From contig NW_023503374.1 in assembly GCF_014529535.1 (NCBI RefSeq), forward strand, positions 5,518,001 to 5,582,000: a DNA stretch of 64,000 nt. The letters are read 5' to 3'. Below the pieces are notes generated by a model. It saw only the letters and a program-made list of their open reading frames with translations, did not search any database and had not been told where the DNA came from. Position 1 is the first letter of the stretch, and the number at the start of each line of letters is the position of its first letter. The DNA is from Bradysia coprophila (Eukaryota > Arthropoda > Insecta > Diptera > Sciaridae). Both the position numbers and the translations under genes were made by a program. Shown one piece after another: positions 1 through 11,746 of this stretch.

Positions 1-61
1 TCTGATTGTTAAGCAAAAACTGCTTGGAACCCTGTACCCGGTTAACCCCAAGAGTTCTAAC

Positions 62-930
62 TCACGAGTCGGTGATCCGATTTCTATAAACGTTTTTTTG
101 TCGATCGGTATTGTAAATACCTTTCATTTGACGTAACACTTTTAAGCGTTTTAATGTCCTGAAATATCTTCGAAAAACCCTAAGGCACTTATTGGGCCAC
201 AGTTCGGGAGCGGTCGACCCAAAATCACCCATCTTCGAACTTAGCCTGTCTTTTGACATTACTAAACGGGAAAAAAAGAATTTTCAAAATCGGATACGAA
301 ATATAGAGTTTCTTATACTGATACTTATACAGCTCTTTGCCTGACGACAAGAGGGGATAATAAGCCAGTGGCTTCTAGAGCTCCGCCTTCGTATCAAATT
401 TCTCTCTTTGACGAATAACATAAACAAACTCCACCATTAAGGAAAACATCGCCTGGATCCCTAGACCTGTTTGCCAGGTCTGTTGAGAGAGAACTAAAAA
501 AGTGTGGTTTCCGATAACTTTTGACGCATGATATTCAGTGTTGGTTTGGCGAGTGTAAAGCAATATTCTTATTTAACTTTTTGCTATTTTGAATTTTTTC
601 ATGTTCGTCTTTCTCTTCTTTTTCAATGTAAACCGTCTGACTTTTGGCTCCAGAATTATTTAATATTTTGTGTATAGATCTCTTATTATATAGAAGAATG
701 ACATTTTCAACCGCAGCACGTTTTCCACAGGTTTAACATAATTCCAGAGACAGTTTGGGATTCTACGCAGTCTTTCAAACAACTTCCAGGGCAGCTTCGT
801 CACATAAATATTCAATCGGCTTAAGGTCACTAAATATTTCCATTGCATCGATTGGCGTCGTCTTAATACCGCCGGTCATGATGCGATGTGCTTTATTTTG
901 TACTATTTCCAGTCTCTTCTTTTGAGATTT
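62..930 (-). mobile_element. decayed jockey-like non-LTR retrotransposon remnant
   Basis: On the minus strand around 920-790 the translation contains IVQNKAHRIMTGG followed by TTPIDAMEIF and, after a frame break, an ERLRRIP-like stretch. This order (QNKALRxxTGA, then TPxxAMExLTGLxPL, then YERLRR) is typical of the segment between reverse transcriptase and RNase H in jockey-clade LINEs. Reading towards lower coordinates, further broken open stretches continue to about 62 and could be the RNase H end, but I cannot confirm that part. Several frameshifts and stops show that it is dead. The left limit may lie outside the window. Confidence 0.6.
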
Positions 931-1000
931 GCTTGCACGCACATATTAGCAATTCGCTTCACATATTAGCAATTAGTTATCTGGATCATTGATTTTACGC

Positions 1001-2722
1001 ACTTCATGCAAAAGTGATCATAGTCGATATCTGTCAAATAGAGTACTGCTGGAATCCCTGTACTATTTTGTATGATTTTTTTTTTTCAGTGTTTAACAGT
1101 TGTGTGACGGGACGTACAGTCAAGTTTTAGTATACCCTATTTAGACTCTCAATTTTAGAGTACCACTCATGCTTGAAATGCGTTGATTTTAGGTAATTTC
1201 TCGAATCAACCATACTAAAAGGATAAAATTTTTGTATGCAAAGGTACAGCAGCCAGCTGAAAGATTTGTTTGAAATTATTTTGATATTTTTGTAAATATT
1301 AGATTCGCTCAAGCAATATAATGTATTGTAGTACAATGTACGACCCAATCCAAATTATAAAACGCCGCGAGAAGAAGAAATTAAAGAACCATCAGCTATG
1401 CAAAGTAAGCCACTAACCTGTTACATACGGCTGTCATCTGTTATCTACAACTACAGCAAAAATAAATGACAAGCTCTGACTGATGAGGTCTTATATAGCA
1501 AAAATCATATTCAAAACAAATGAAGTAAAAGATTTCTGAGATCAATATCTGAAAATCTTAGATCAAATGAAGTATAATAGTTTGAATAGTAAAACTGTTA
1601 ATTTGCTTGCCGTCTGTATTTGACAGGTTAATTTGTTAATTATGTCTACGTTTACCCATCATAGAATTAAAAATCCATTTTGAACTAAATATTACACTGA
1701 CCCTACCAATAAGTGAATTCTGACTGCGCTTTTATTCTGTGTTTCCCAGTATCGGTTTCCAAGTAGACTCACTGCTGATGCTGATATCATTTACAGTATA
1801 ACAGTAGAGTAGATAGATTACTTATGAGAATAACTTAGAATTAGGGCAAGGGCGTACAATGGTACAAGTACAATTCCGAACATCTTACTGTTTTATTCGT
1901 CGCCTTTCTCTTTGATTTTACCGTTGTAAATTTTTTATTTTATTAGTTCTGGACGTGCACTTACATATATCTCACGGACAAATAGTCATCTGTTAACATA
2001 AGGAGTTGCAGATTCGATAATAATACTGACCAAAAGAAAACCGTCTTAGACGAAAGACTAGCTCCGTTTTACAATGTAAAATTTACATGATTTTTTCAAC
2101 GGAGTATTTTGTTGCAGTCCAATCCTATGGTTTGTGTTAAGTGAATGAATAATAAGAAATATATTGTTTAGATCTCAGGTGCTAGGCCAAAGTGGTTTGG
2201 CTTTGACCAGTTACTCATCTAGCCCTCTTCACACGAGACAGCAATAAGTTAATTTTTTTTGATATATCGGTAGGGTAAAATAATTGACAATATCAATGGA
2301 AGGCGGTTTTCATTTGGTCACACATTTTTTAGTCCGTTGCCGAACGGTAATGTTGAAAAACACCCGAAATAATTTCGATTCATTATGCCATCCGTGGAAT
2401 GTTAAAAAACACTCCTTTTTGGGACTTTCATTTTAAATTTTTAAACCAAGCATACTTAAGCACTTTTACCAATGGAAGAAAAAGTAATGAGCGTATTTCG
2501 CTGCGCTATTTTTTTGACAGTCAGATAATATTTTAAAATGAATTTTTTTGTGATTGAACGATGTTGTTTTTCTGAATTTATTGAAGAAGTGCATAGCACA
2601 AAATAGGAAAAACCCAATTTTCGTTAAAATAAATCATTTTCCTGTTGTGACAAGTAACGGACCATAATTTTTGTGATAATTTAGTTGTAAAAAATCAGTG
2701 AAAATTGAAACCGAAAAAGACT
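1001..2722. other. gene-free upstream region with repeat fragments
   Basis: I see no supported gene here. The part at about 1085-1200 resembles 20285-20370: both have a CAGTG start and share TAGTACCACTCATGCTTGAA-like sequence. The part at 1415-1540 is a minus-strand copy of the dispersed repeat described separately. The rest up to 2722 presumably includes the promoter and 5' UTR of the zinc-finger gene; no convincing TATA or initiator pair was found. Confidence 0.5.
1415..1540 (-). repeat. dispersed repeat family R1, copy A
   Basis: This copy has the two hallmarks of the family in reverse orientation: a CATCTGTTATC end and an ACAAATGAAGTAAAAGATTT end, about 100 bp apart, with a GACAAGCTCTG element between them. 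The same elements occur in the same order at about 6595-6720, 20370-20500, 27690-27870, 30740-30880, 43545-43720 and 55120-55290. Confidence 0.55.
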
Positions 2723-4635
2723 ATGGATCCCTTGGAAATAAAGGCCGAGCCAACACAATTTGTTGTCAATGTTTTCCACAGCTTCAACGACAATGGAATC
2801 AATGATGAAAACCAGGGATACGATCATGATTCGTCAGACGTAATAATCGAACAGCCAGACCTTGTTGGAAATGATTTTACCGGCATCGATGGAAATGGAA
2901 TCGACCTGCACGGAAATCAAGAGAATGGTGATTTTTCCTCCGAGCCGACATTAATTAGCGTAAGTTGAGTTTCTTAATTGATTTATCACACGTATCCGGC
3001 CTACATTTTGGATTATTGTAGAATGGTAGTGTGAAAATATTATTATCTTCTCACAGACTGCAAGTATTGGAACAGTTATCGAATCGCTAACTTGTTTCGA
3101 TCTAAGAATTTCCGACAAATTGAAATGAAATCTTTTGCTTCGTTTGTTAATGCTTTTATAAGACGATGTTATGTATTGTTCATCGCATATTTTTGTCGTC
3201 GTTGTCGAGAACACATGATCCGTATAACGCCATCCGAACAGCGTAAATGGCTAATTACGTAGATGAGGAGGAAAATTTTATTTCAATTCATTCTACAATG
3301 TCCTTGGAGCATTTGTATTTACAAAGTGCAGCCAGTGGTTACAATGTTGTCAAGGTTCCATTAGCAGTGTGATCAACGAGAATAATTTCTTAGTTTACTC
3401 CGTTTCTTTAGAAACTCTAGAATTGCTCAGTTCTTCCAAATTTCTGGGAAGATTCGATACGATAAAATTGGTGAAAAGCCAAGTTTTCATAGTAGCTACG
3501 TTGTCAATGAGACTTTTGTGCCGGTAGATACAGATAGTATCCTTCGAATACAATAGTCTTCCAGCTCGGTAAAACTATTTTGAACACCGAATCAATATCA
3601 AATAACTTCACGACCGATGGATGATCAAGATTTTACAAATCTGTAAGATACGTCAGTGACTTGCGAAAGTACATGTAACACCTGTAATTAGTTTCGTGGA
3701 GGAATTCCACTTGACTTTGAGTCGAGTGTGGTAATTAGAGAGTCTTATTGTTCCATCACCAATAGGATGAGTGAGTCTACAACTGTTTATCGATTAGGAG
3801 CAGCTACACTGTTACATGTCTGAGTTCCTACTGAAATTTTCGAAAATCGTCAAGTGCTGCTAATCACCGTACTTTGATTCTGTTTCCCTACTGTGATTTG
3901 TATTCAAAGAAATTCTGTTAATTTCAGGAGGAACAACTAAGCCAAAGCGACTCCAAATCTACAGAATACAATGGCAAACGAAAGAAAACGTACACCTGTG
4001 AGATATGCGGTCAAATTTTTCTGCGATCGTACCAGCTGAATCGTCACAACTTCATCGGCATACATAAAGTAAAATTTCTGAACGGATCCCGCCAACCGAA
4101 TGGCACCAGTGTAACTGACGAGAGCCAGTGGTACAACATTCAAAACGTCTTCCACAACATGCAGACATACTATAAGTGCCCGTTTTGTAACGAAGCATCA
4201 ACAGATCTAAAAATTTTGGACGAACACATCCAGGACCACAACGGGAAAACGTTTAGTTACATTTGCGAATTGTGTGATAAAATCTTACCATATCCGAAAT
4301 ACTTGAAGAATCATGTCATCAGTCATACGTTGAATCATTTCTACAAATGCGACATATGTGAACGATCCTTTTCGTCGCTGCCGTCTCTAATTAAGCATGA
4401 GCACTCGTGTCACGGCAAAGGAATGCAGACCACTTGCTACCAGTGTAAAAAAGTCTTTGAAAACAACAATTTATGGCTCTCCCATTCGTTTCGGCATACG
4501 TTGAAAAAGCCTTATACTTGCGACATTTGTTCGACCGGTTTCATACATTTGTCGATTTTATTGAAGCATAAGAAATGTGATGACAATTGTGTTAAAAGCA
4601 CCACAGCATCAGCGACATGCTTCCCGTTCGATTAG
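2723..4635 (+). CDS. C2H2 zinc-finger protein, two exons
   Basis: The coding exons are 2723-2959 and 3928-4635, joined by a GT-AG intron in phase 0, giving about 314 residues. The ATG at 2723 (MDPLEIKAEP) is the first Met of the open frame; the frame is open a little further upstream but without a Met. The first exon is acidic and rich in N, D and G (residues 1-79). The second carries six zinc-finger units starting CEICG, CPFCN, CELCD, CDICE, CYQCK and CDICS. The last lacks its second histidine and ends in Cys, so it may be a C2HC finger or degenerate. Proteins of this build are nuclear, usually sequence-specific DNA-binding regulators. Linkers between fingers are not the canonical TGEKP type, and no ZAD or BTB domain is visible. 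I cannot name an orthologue. Confidence 0.88.
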
Positions 4636-5706
4636 ACTGTTGAAGTGGAATCGTTTTTGTTTTTCTAGTCTCATAGATAGATTTAAATTTTTTTAAGAAA
4701 AAACAATGAGATCGAGTGTCACCACTGGTCTTCGTGTACCAAAACTATACCTTCCTAGGTTTCATTGCTCTCGAATGTTTCGCTCAAGAACGTTATGATG
4801 AACACAGGCAGAAATCGGAAATGAAATTCCATTCTTCCAATTTTTTATTTTATTTGGTGTCTGGATAACACGAAGGGTTAATGGAATGAACTGGACGAAT
4901 CTTAGTCTGGCTGCTTTTTGAAAATTGATCAATCGATTTTGTTGATTGTTCGCAAATGTGGAAGGTCCGACTAAAGCGCACCATATATATGGATAATGAA
5001 AAAAGGATGAAATTATTAGATTTAATATGAAAGAAAATAAAGAAAATGTACACGCAAACCCAATTTTGTTTTATGTAAAGCTCACGCACTGAATCAATAG
5101 CATTTCTATGAATGATGTATGCCCAGATAAAAAAAAATCTTTAAAAGTGAATTCGCCAAAACTTCGAACAGTCGGGATTCAAGCCGACAGCGATCCGATC
5201 GAGCTATGGCTCAAATGAATCGTCGTTCAATTCTGAGAATATCGTGGAACAACTTTTTTCCCGAAAATTTTTTGTTGGGCTGTCATGGCCCTTAGAAAGT
5301 TTTTCTCCGAAGTGGCCGCGAAAATCGTTTTTTATCAATTACTTCAACATGCGAAATGTGAATAATGTCAAATTTTGTACGTTTATGAAGGTCAATGAGC
5401 TGAATATTATTGACCAACAAACGTCGATGTTCGGCCCACCCAGCCGCCGCAACAAGTGAAAAGCCTCGAAAAAACCGAAATTCTTGAAGTGCTCTGGGCG
5501 GCTGGGAAAGTTAGTTGCAGGAAACTCTAACCCGGAGTATTGTAGCTTACTTCAAGCGCTATCCATTGACACCCCACTCGACCATACCCACCGTCCCAGA
5601 TAGAAATGGAGTTGATTTTTCACAATGTATCTCAACCCATCAAATTTTAAAGAAATTGATTTGAATCCCGATTCCATATAAGCTGTTCGAAGTTTTGTCG
5701 AATTGA
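4636..5706. other. intergenic, no gene seen
   Basis: AT-rich sequence downstream of the zinc-finger gene, presumably holding its 3' UTR. Short open frames here lack family signatures, and none has a convincing start and splice context. Confidence 0.5.
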
Positions 5707-6434
5707 CTCACCGGTACTTAGCTAAAATTGTAGCCTACATTTGTGTGCCTCATATTTCATTTTTGATGATATCTTTCCATCAGAATCCTTTTTCAAAATC
5801 TACGACCGCAATTCCGACCACGAATGTGTTAGCTTTTAACTGAAATTACATTGGGTTGCAGTCGTTTGACCATGCTCTGAGAGAAGTGAGCGTTTAACGA
5901 AATTTTCATTAACTGCTCACGTTTCTCAGAGCCGGTCAAACTACTACAACCAAATGTATTGAGGTCGTACATTTTTCAATATGTCATCTTCCAAAAGTGG
6001 GTCGGTCGCAGAATTAGCAGCAAAAAATAAACATCGAAAATACAAAGGACTACTGGAGCAGAACTTCTTGATCCTTCCATTTGCTGTGGAAACTTTGGGG
6101 GTATGGTGTTTAGAGGCGATAGATTTTATCAACAAACTAGGCAAAAAAATATCACAAGCAACGGGAGAAAGAAAATCAAAGACGTATCTAAAACAACGGA
6201 TAAGTTTAGCCATTCAAAGAAACAATGCTGCGAGTGTAATGGCTACATTCGATACGTCGGAAAATATGAACGAGATATTTTATATTTTGTAAACGCTTTA
6301 TTTCTTGTAAAAAAAAAACGTTTTGTAAAAATTTTTCAGAAAGGATTCTGATGGAAAGATATCATCAAGGGTGAACTAAAATCCAGTATTTAAAAATCGC
6401 CCTGTATGCTTTTCAGCAAACCACCGATGCCTCT
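5707..6434. mobile_element. foldback MITE (copy 1) interrupted by a LINE 3' fragment
   Basis: Both halves match the element at 36884-37291. The left part runs from CACCGGTACTTAG to CTACAACCAAATGTATT; the right part runs from GAAAGGATTCTGATGG to CACCGATGCCTC. The two halves are inverted repeats of each other (GATATCTTTCCATCAGAATC and its complement). The element is interrupted at 5979-6330. Its TTAA flanks are not preserved as they are in copy 2, and the left tip is altered (GACTCACCGG instead of GAGGCACCGG). Confidence 0.8.
5979..6330 (+). mobile_element. non-LTR retrotransposon 3' fragment inserted in the MITE
   Basis: A 352-bp insertion flanked by a direct repeat ATTTTTCA (5971-5978 and 6331-6338) sits inside the MITE. 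It encodes an open stretch with FAVETLGVWCLEAIDF, LGKKISQATGE and LKQRISLAIQRNNAASVM, the conserved C-terminus of a widespread class of RNase H-less LINE polymerases. It begins at an arbitrary point in the polymerase and ends in an A-rich tail, as expected of a 5'-truncated insertion. The open frame (5981-6292) is a fragment, not an independent gene. Confidence 0.75.
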
Positions 6435-7829
6435 TCTTGAGAGACAGGAGACTTTTTAGGTAGTAAGGTCATTTCAACAAATTGTAGGTTTCCATTTTCA
6501 CCCAGTTGAAAAAAGTACAACTGAAAAAGAATGCGTCGGATGAAAGAGCCGCAACATCTGAAGCAAAGCGTGAGGCGGTCGAATGAATGTTCGGCTCATC
6601 TGTTATCAATAATGACGACCAAAATAATGACAATCACTGTGTAATATGGTCCGTTATATAGTAAAATGCATGTTAAAAAAAATTGAAGTACAAGATTTGA
6701 AATCAACCGATCCAAAAATACTTTGATCAATGGAAGTAATAGACCCGATAATAATACTGGCCATATGCTTTCCGTCTATAAGAGGTTAATTCGATGGCTA
6801 TACTACGCAACTCCTGACATTGGCCAGTTGTCATCAACAAAATATTTACCTGAATGACATTCTGCCGAACGATATTTCTGGCTTTGCTCGGCTGTCGATG
6901 GATGCAAGTGTAGAGAACTTTGCTACATGCTCTTGGTTATTACAATAGTTCCATCGATGACATTGAACACTGGAAAACTTTCTTGGAATTGAGTCTATCC
7001 GCAATATATTCGGTGGTATTCGCCCCCGATGGTATAGCATGTAGATGGTATTGGCTTTTCCCAAAATTTTTAAATAAAATCGCATAGTTGTTAGAGAGAA
7101 ATAATTAGACTATTGTCCTACACCAAGCCCTACAAATTTTGAGAAAATATTTTGTGCATCCGAAAACTGAAATACGACCTATTTTGCCATGATTTTTCAT
7201 TAAGAAATGTCAGTTTTTCCCGAACTATATATCGTGCGGGAAAAAACTTCATTTCTTTACGATTTATAGTGCGGGAAAAGAATTACATGAATTTTTCTAT
7301 GACTATACGATTGATTAAATTTAATATGGTGAATGTGAAGTGTGTATGTTTTCAAGTAAATTGATGTGTTTTGTCTATTTCAGTTGTCCGAAGCACAAAA
7401 CGTTGTTCGTACCTCGATAGGAAATGGATTTTTTCAGCACAGGAAAACTTAGGACTGGTGCTGAAAAAATCGTCATTTCCTGTCTTGGTACGAAAAATAC
7501 TATTCTCGAATTTTTATAATTAGACACCATCTATCTAAATATGTAGTTGAATCGAATATCGAAGACATGTTAACAGATCCAAAACTGCCTCTCTATCACC
7601 AGCTCGTTGTCTCTAAATGCACTTGTTTTCATCGATATGCAATGAGAGCAGTGCATTTTAATGATCGAAAACGTTACCATCGAAGTAACAAGAAAGTTCA
7701 GTAAGTGCTAGTGCAGTCATCTGTTAAAAAGGGGTAATGTAATGAATAACTATGTCATGGCATGGCACACTAATGGGTGAATAACCCAATGGGTGCTATC
7801 ATTCATTTGCCCCAAGAGCCTTGTAGACC
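6435..7829. other. intergenic with one R1 repeat copy
   Basis: The stretch 6595-6720 is a minus-strand R1 copy (TCATCTGTTATCAATAATGACG ... TTGAAGTACAAGATTT). At 6880-6990 the minus strand encodes a short FPVFNVIDGTIVITK-like stretch that faintly recalls the catalytic region of PIF/Harbinger transposases; this is too weak to call. No other coding signal was found. Confidence 0.45.
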
Positions 7830-8047
7830 AATGTTCTTAAAGGACAGGTTAAGACACCTCTGGTTGATCATGAAAGTGGTGACACCAATATTTCTATGTG
7901 GCGCTGTCTGCGTTTATGAAATTTTATATGACGACTTCTTCAACTTAACAATAATCAAAAAAAAAATATATTTTGGTTTCACACAATCTGTAATGGTGTC
8001 ACCTGCCTTCGTAGGTTTTTTAACCTGTCCTTTCAGAACCTTGTTCA
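7830..8047. mobile_element. inverted-repeat element (MITE-like)
   Basis: The left end AAAGGACAGGTTAAGACACCT and an inner GGTGACACC are matched in inverted orientation by GGTGTCACC and GGTTTTTTAACCTGTCCTTT at the right end. The 104-codon open frame that spans it (7777-8091) is hydrophobic and has no family signature, so I treat it as non-coding. Confidence 0.55.
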
Positions 8048-8201
8048 CTCAGTGTTTCATGTCGTGCCTTTGCTTTCTATTCTGGTTTTGACTTCCAATG
8101 ACTGTTAGATTTTTTTTTGCAATAACGTGGGTTTTCCTTTTTATCAAAGTCTACGTACAGGCCCAGAGCAATTTTTAAATCAGACCATTCTTCGCATGCA
8201 T

Positions 8202-8437
8202 ACTAGGCATGGGCGATAATGATAATGATTATCGATAATTCGAAAACTATCAAAAAAATATCGATAATCGATAATTATTGATATTTTGATAATTATCAAG
8301 ATATCGATATTTTGATAATTATCGAATTTCGATATTTTGATAATTATTAAATTATCGATAACGATATGATTAATCGATTATCGATAATTTCTTTCGATTG
8401 ATATTATCGATAATTTTGAACGTCTCCCATTCCTAGT
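8202..8437. mobile_element. hAT-like MITE rich in TATCGATA
   Basis: The ends ACTAGGCATGGGCGA and CGTCTCCCATTCCTAGT are imperfect inverted repeats. The interior is an almost pure run of overlapping ATCGAT, TAATTATC and TATCGATA motifs. A TAGG(G)ATGGG end with a TATCGATA-rich interior resembles hAT-derived MITEs of insects. No clear target duplication was seen. Confidence 0.6.
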
Positions 8438-9229
8438 CTCAAGATTTTTTCTTATCTAAATATTTTCGAATTATGCCACTGCTTCTTGAGTTTTAATTTG
8501 GACTGCAGCGCCAGTACTTTGTGCCTTGACAGTTTTTGACAGTAGTTTTATCAGTTTATGAAATTATCATATGCGCACATAACAATGTCTTTAAAAAAAT
8601 AAAAAAATAAACAAAAACACAAAATTGCCGGTCGTTGCGGGGGTCAAAAATTTTAAACGAAAATAATTATCGTGTACGATGAAAATATGGTTTGGTTTTT
8701 AGAGGTGAGCAAATTCGACAGTATCACTAATCAAATTCAAAAGTGATTTAACTTTTTATAAACTTCGATATGCAATGGATCGTCAAATAATTTCTTATTT
8801 GCAATCAATTTGAAAATGATTTCCTAATCACCCGATAAAGTGAATGAGCTGCATTTCATAACCGGAAAGCATTTCTGCCACTGAAATGTTATCCTCGCAT
8901 ATCAAATGTTCATTTCTAATATTTAAAAGTTGCTGTAATAAGCGATTTTCGGTCGTTAATTCGAAGGTCACCATCTATGTTAGTCAAAACAATCGTACAA
9001 GTCGCTTTGTCTCGTCTTTTTAAATGATTGCTGACGGGAGAGAAACTAGAGGAATTTGTGATATTCAAATTGTTAATCTAGCAGAGCAAATGTTGTTGGT
9101 ATGAAATGTGTGTAGTGCTTTCCCATCCATCGCAACCATAAAATCGTTCCGCAAGCGAACAATAAAATTGTGAGACTTTGCGAATGACTGAAACCGGGGC
9201 TGTAAGGTTATAAATTCAATGAAATTAAT
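8438..9229. other. intergenic, no gene seen
   Basis: AT-rich, with no long open frames, no RNA gene and no clear repeat structure. Confidence 0.45.
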
Positions 9230-9850
9230 TTTTCATACCTAGGACCCGAAAAGTGCGACTTCGTCGTACTTTTTCTCCGTGGGATATGAAATAGTCATTT
9301 GTGTACCTGATTTGCACGATTGATTTTAGGCAATTTCGCGGATTGTAGGCCGAACGGAGTGAGGCTTACAAGCGAAAGTGCCTAAAATCAATCGTCCAAA
9401 GCAGGTGCACATGTGAGTTTTCATGCAAAGGGCCGAAAACTCGAGAAAAAATCAAAAATTACCCTCATTTTTGGCCCGAAGCATGAAAAATATTATTCGT
9501 TTCACGGACTAAAAGTCTTTTTAAGCGTATTCGATTCCAGACCTCGCCTTCGGTGCATAAAATAAGCCCTTACGACTAGCTAAAGTACCTAAAATAAGCC
9601 GTCCACAACAGATCAGGGCTTACTTTAGAGAATTTTAATTCTGAAAAAGTTCCGAAAAATTCTGAAATAATTTTTCAGAATTTTTCAGAACTTTTTCGGA
9701 ATTTTCAGAATTAAAATTCTTTAAAGTAAGCCCTGCAACAGATGCGGATACAACTTTTCATGCTGAGGGCTTAAATTACGAAAAAAAATCTGTAATTTAT
9801 GCCCAAGGCATGAAAAACATTTTTCTTTCACGGAAATGATATTTTTGCAA
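9230..9850. mobile_element. palindrome-rich repeat carrying a nested MITE
   Basis: Complementary segments flank one another several times: GATTGATTTTAGGCAATTTCG with CGAAAGTGCCTAAAATCAATC, and TTTTCATGC-type motifs with GCATGAAAAA. Short self-complementary cores such as CGACTTCGTCG and CTCGCCTTCGG resemble those of the foldback at 46172-46595 and the repeat at 62395-62515. A younger MITE at 9614-9735 splits it: the words before and after that insertion read continuously apart from the duplicated 8 bp. Confidence 0.55.
9614..9735. mobile_element. 122-bp hAT-type MITE with 8-bp target duplication
   Basis: A near-perfect palindrome starts CAGGGCTTACTTTA and ends TAAAGTAAGCCCTG. It is flanked by the exact direct repeat CAACAGAT at 9606-9613 and 9736-9743. 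The 8-bp duplication and CAGGG-type end fit non-autonomous hAT elements. Confidence 0.88.
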
Positions 9851-10433
9851 AAATATTTAATTTAAAATTATTTCTTTTCAGATGTGCCAATCTTATCTAT
9901 TCCGGGCCATAGGTGAGCGTGATTGAAACTCATATCTATTTACCAGACCATAATCTTTTCTAGGAAATTATCAATCTCCTTTCGATTGATTAACAATTTT
10001 TACAAATAAGATAATCTAACTCTTCTAGCGAACGATTCACTTTGTAAAACTGTGCTATTTTAACTAATATCAAACATCTCATGAAATTTTCTGTTAGATC
10101 CCAGCAGTTCTCACGCATTCTTTTCAATATTTTGGATCTGAATCTTAATTTGTTTCATCAATTTGTCGCTGTATTTAGAGATCAATAAAGGTAGTGGTGC
10201 AGCAGGCCCAAATACTGTAAATTTACGCGATTCCCGAAGGGCGTTTTCGGTTTTGAGGGTCGTGTATGGGAACTGCAACTCACCTCTCAAAATCTATTGT
10301 TTTCTGATACTTGAGTGAACGTTTTTCGAATTTTTGATGGTATGGCTGTCATGCAGGCTTAGGGTTACAAATAGAGGTTCTTCAAAGTCTTATTCGTTCA
10401 TAATATCCTCTCAATACACACATCCCAATAGAA

Positions 10434-11746
10434 ATGGGCTCCAGCAATTTAATTAACTTTAAATCTAATGTTTTTGCAAATGTTTGTGTAATTCGAATTA
10501 ATTTATTGTCTTCCCAATCACCTTAAAAGGTTACGCATTTTCCACCGCTCTGGCTAATTTATGCTTCAAATGCAGTTATGAATTATTTTACGAATATCGG
10601 AACATTACGCTGAGTTCCAGTGGAATGTCTGGCGTATTTTGGATGTTACTACGACGTAAATTCGGGAATAATTTTCAAACATTTTTCTTGTTCGGAATGG
10701 TTACACTTTTACTGGCATCATCAGAACTTAAACCAACGATTTCCAAATCGGATTGTGGTATCGTGTTCTTAACAACTTTCTTGATGTTAATTGTGTCGGC
10801 CGTAACTGTAAAAAGAAACCTTCCATTTACTAGTTCTGTAACCGAGAATAATATCCTGCTTCCATTAAAAACAAGAAACACAACCAATTGGAGGACGGAT
10901 ACAAATACTTCATTCGATATTCTGGCCTAGACTGTGGAAGCTTCATGGCGTATAGCTTCTTTCACGGCTACATCAAATACGTAGTCGCTTCAAATGGTGA
11001 TACTTCGTCCAAAGGTAAGCTTATCCTAATTTGTATTGAAAATGGACAGTACGGGCTCGTAAGAAACCAGAAGATTACTGATAAATTAGTTGAGGCTGCG
11101 AAAACTCTGTGCTTATTTTTCATCTTTTTTTTTAAGATTTGAAAGAGAGAATGACTGACTATGAAGCGAAACATCAAGTGTCTTTTCCAATAAAAAAGTT
11201 GTTAATACTCCAACCACAATCAATGCACATTCCGCCTACATTTCGGAGTGATCGTTTGCAAGATGCTGAAGTAAGTAATATATAGTCAAGAGTGTGTGTT
11301 CGGCGAGGTGTTAATGTAAGATCAACCTCTCACAATTATCATTCATTATAGAATTTAGAAGAAGTTCTCATAAATCGCGGCGGAGTTGTAAACCGACGCT
11401 ACCAGTTAAGCGTTTACAAACTTGTGGGTACCGACTACTATGTCAATGTCCAGGGTGCGAGTCCTCTTCTAACATACTATGAAGAAAGTGAACGTTCCGA
11501 GCTACTGGCCAAATATAAGACGGAAGTTTCGATGTCATTTCGGAAGCACTTGGAAAAATTGATTAACGATGATCTGAGCTGTAGAGGACTGGTTGAAGTT
11601 ATTTACTATAAAGGTATGTTGACTTATAGTTGATTAGTGGTGGATTGAAAAATTCAAATTTTTGCTCTGTAGATTGGGATGAAATTAAACAAAAGCCCGT
11701 CGACATCAGTGAGATGTTATTGGATTACATAGAGAAGAATCGGTGA
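10434..11746 (+). CDS. Sting: STING homologue (cyclic-dinucleotide sensor)
   Basis: The likely exons are 10530-10801, 10876-11014, 11137-11270, 11352-11613 and 11673-11746; all their junctions keep frame with GT-AG ends. The N-terminus is unsure: an ATG at 10434 would reach the first exon only through a very short intron of about 43 nt. Exon 1 encodes hydrophobic segments (TFFLFGMVTLLLAS, GIVFLTTFLMLIV). The cytosolic part matches the STING ligand-binding domain: MAYSFFHGYIKYV is equivalent to AWSYYIGYL, FPIKKLLILQP precedes the dimer loop, NRRYQLSVYKL covers the Arg/Tyr ligand contacts, and ASPLLTYYEESE follows. No C-terminal TBK1/IRF3 tail is present, as in other insects. STING resides in the ER membrane, binds cyclic dinucleotides made by cGAS-like receptors, and in flies drives NF-kB-dependent antiviral defence. 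Confidence 0.8.

Noticed and set aside
6880-6990. FPVFNVIDGTIVITK-like reading on the minus strand, suggestive of a PIF/Harbinger transposase
   Set aside because: Only about 15 residues resemble the motif and stops follow; not enough to call an element.
7777-8091. 104-codon hydrophobic open frame
   Set aside because: It spans an inverted-repeat element, lacks domain signatures and has a base composition like the surrounding non-coding DNA.
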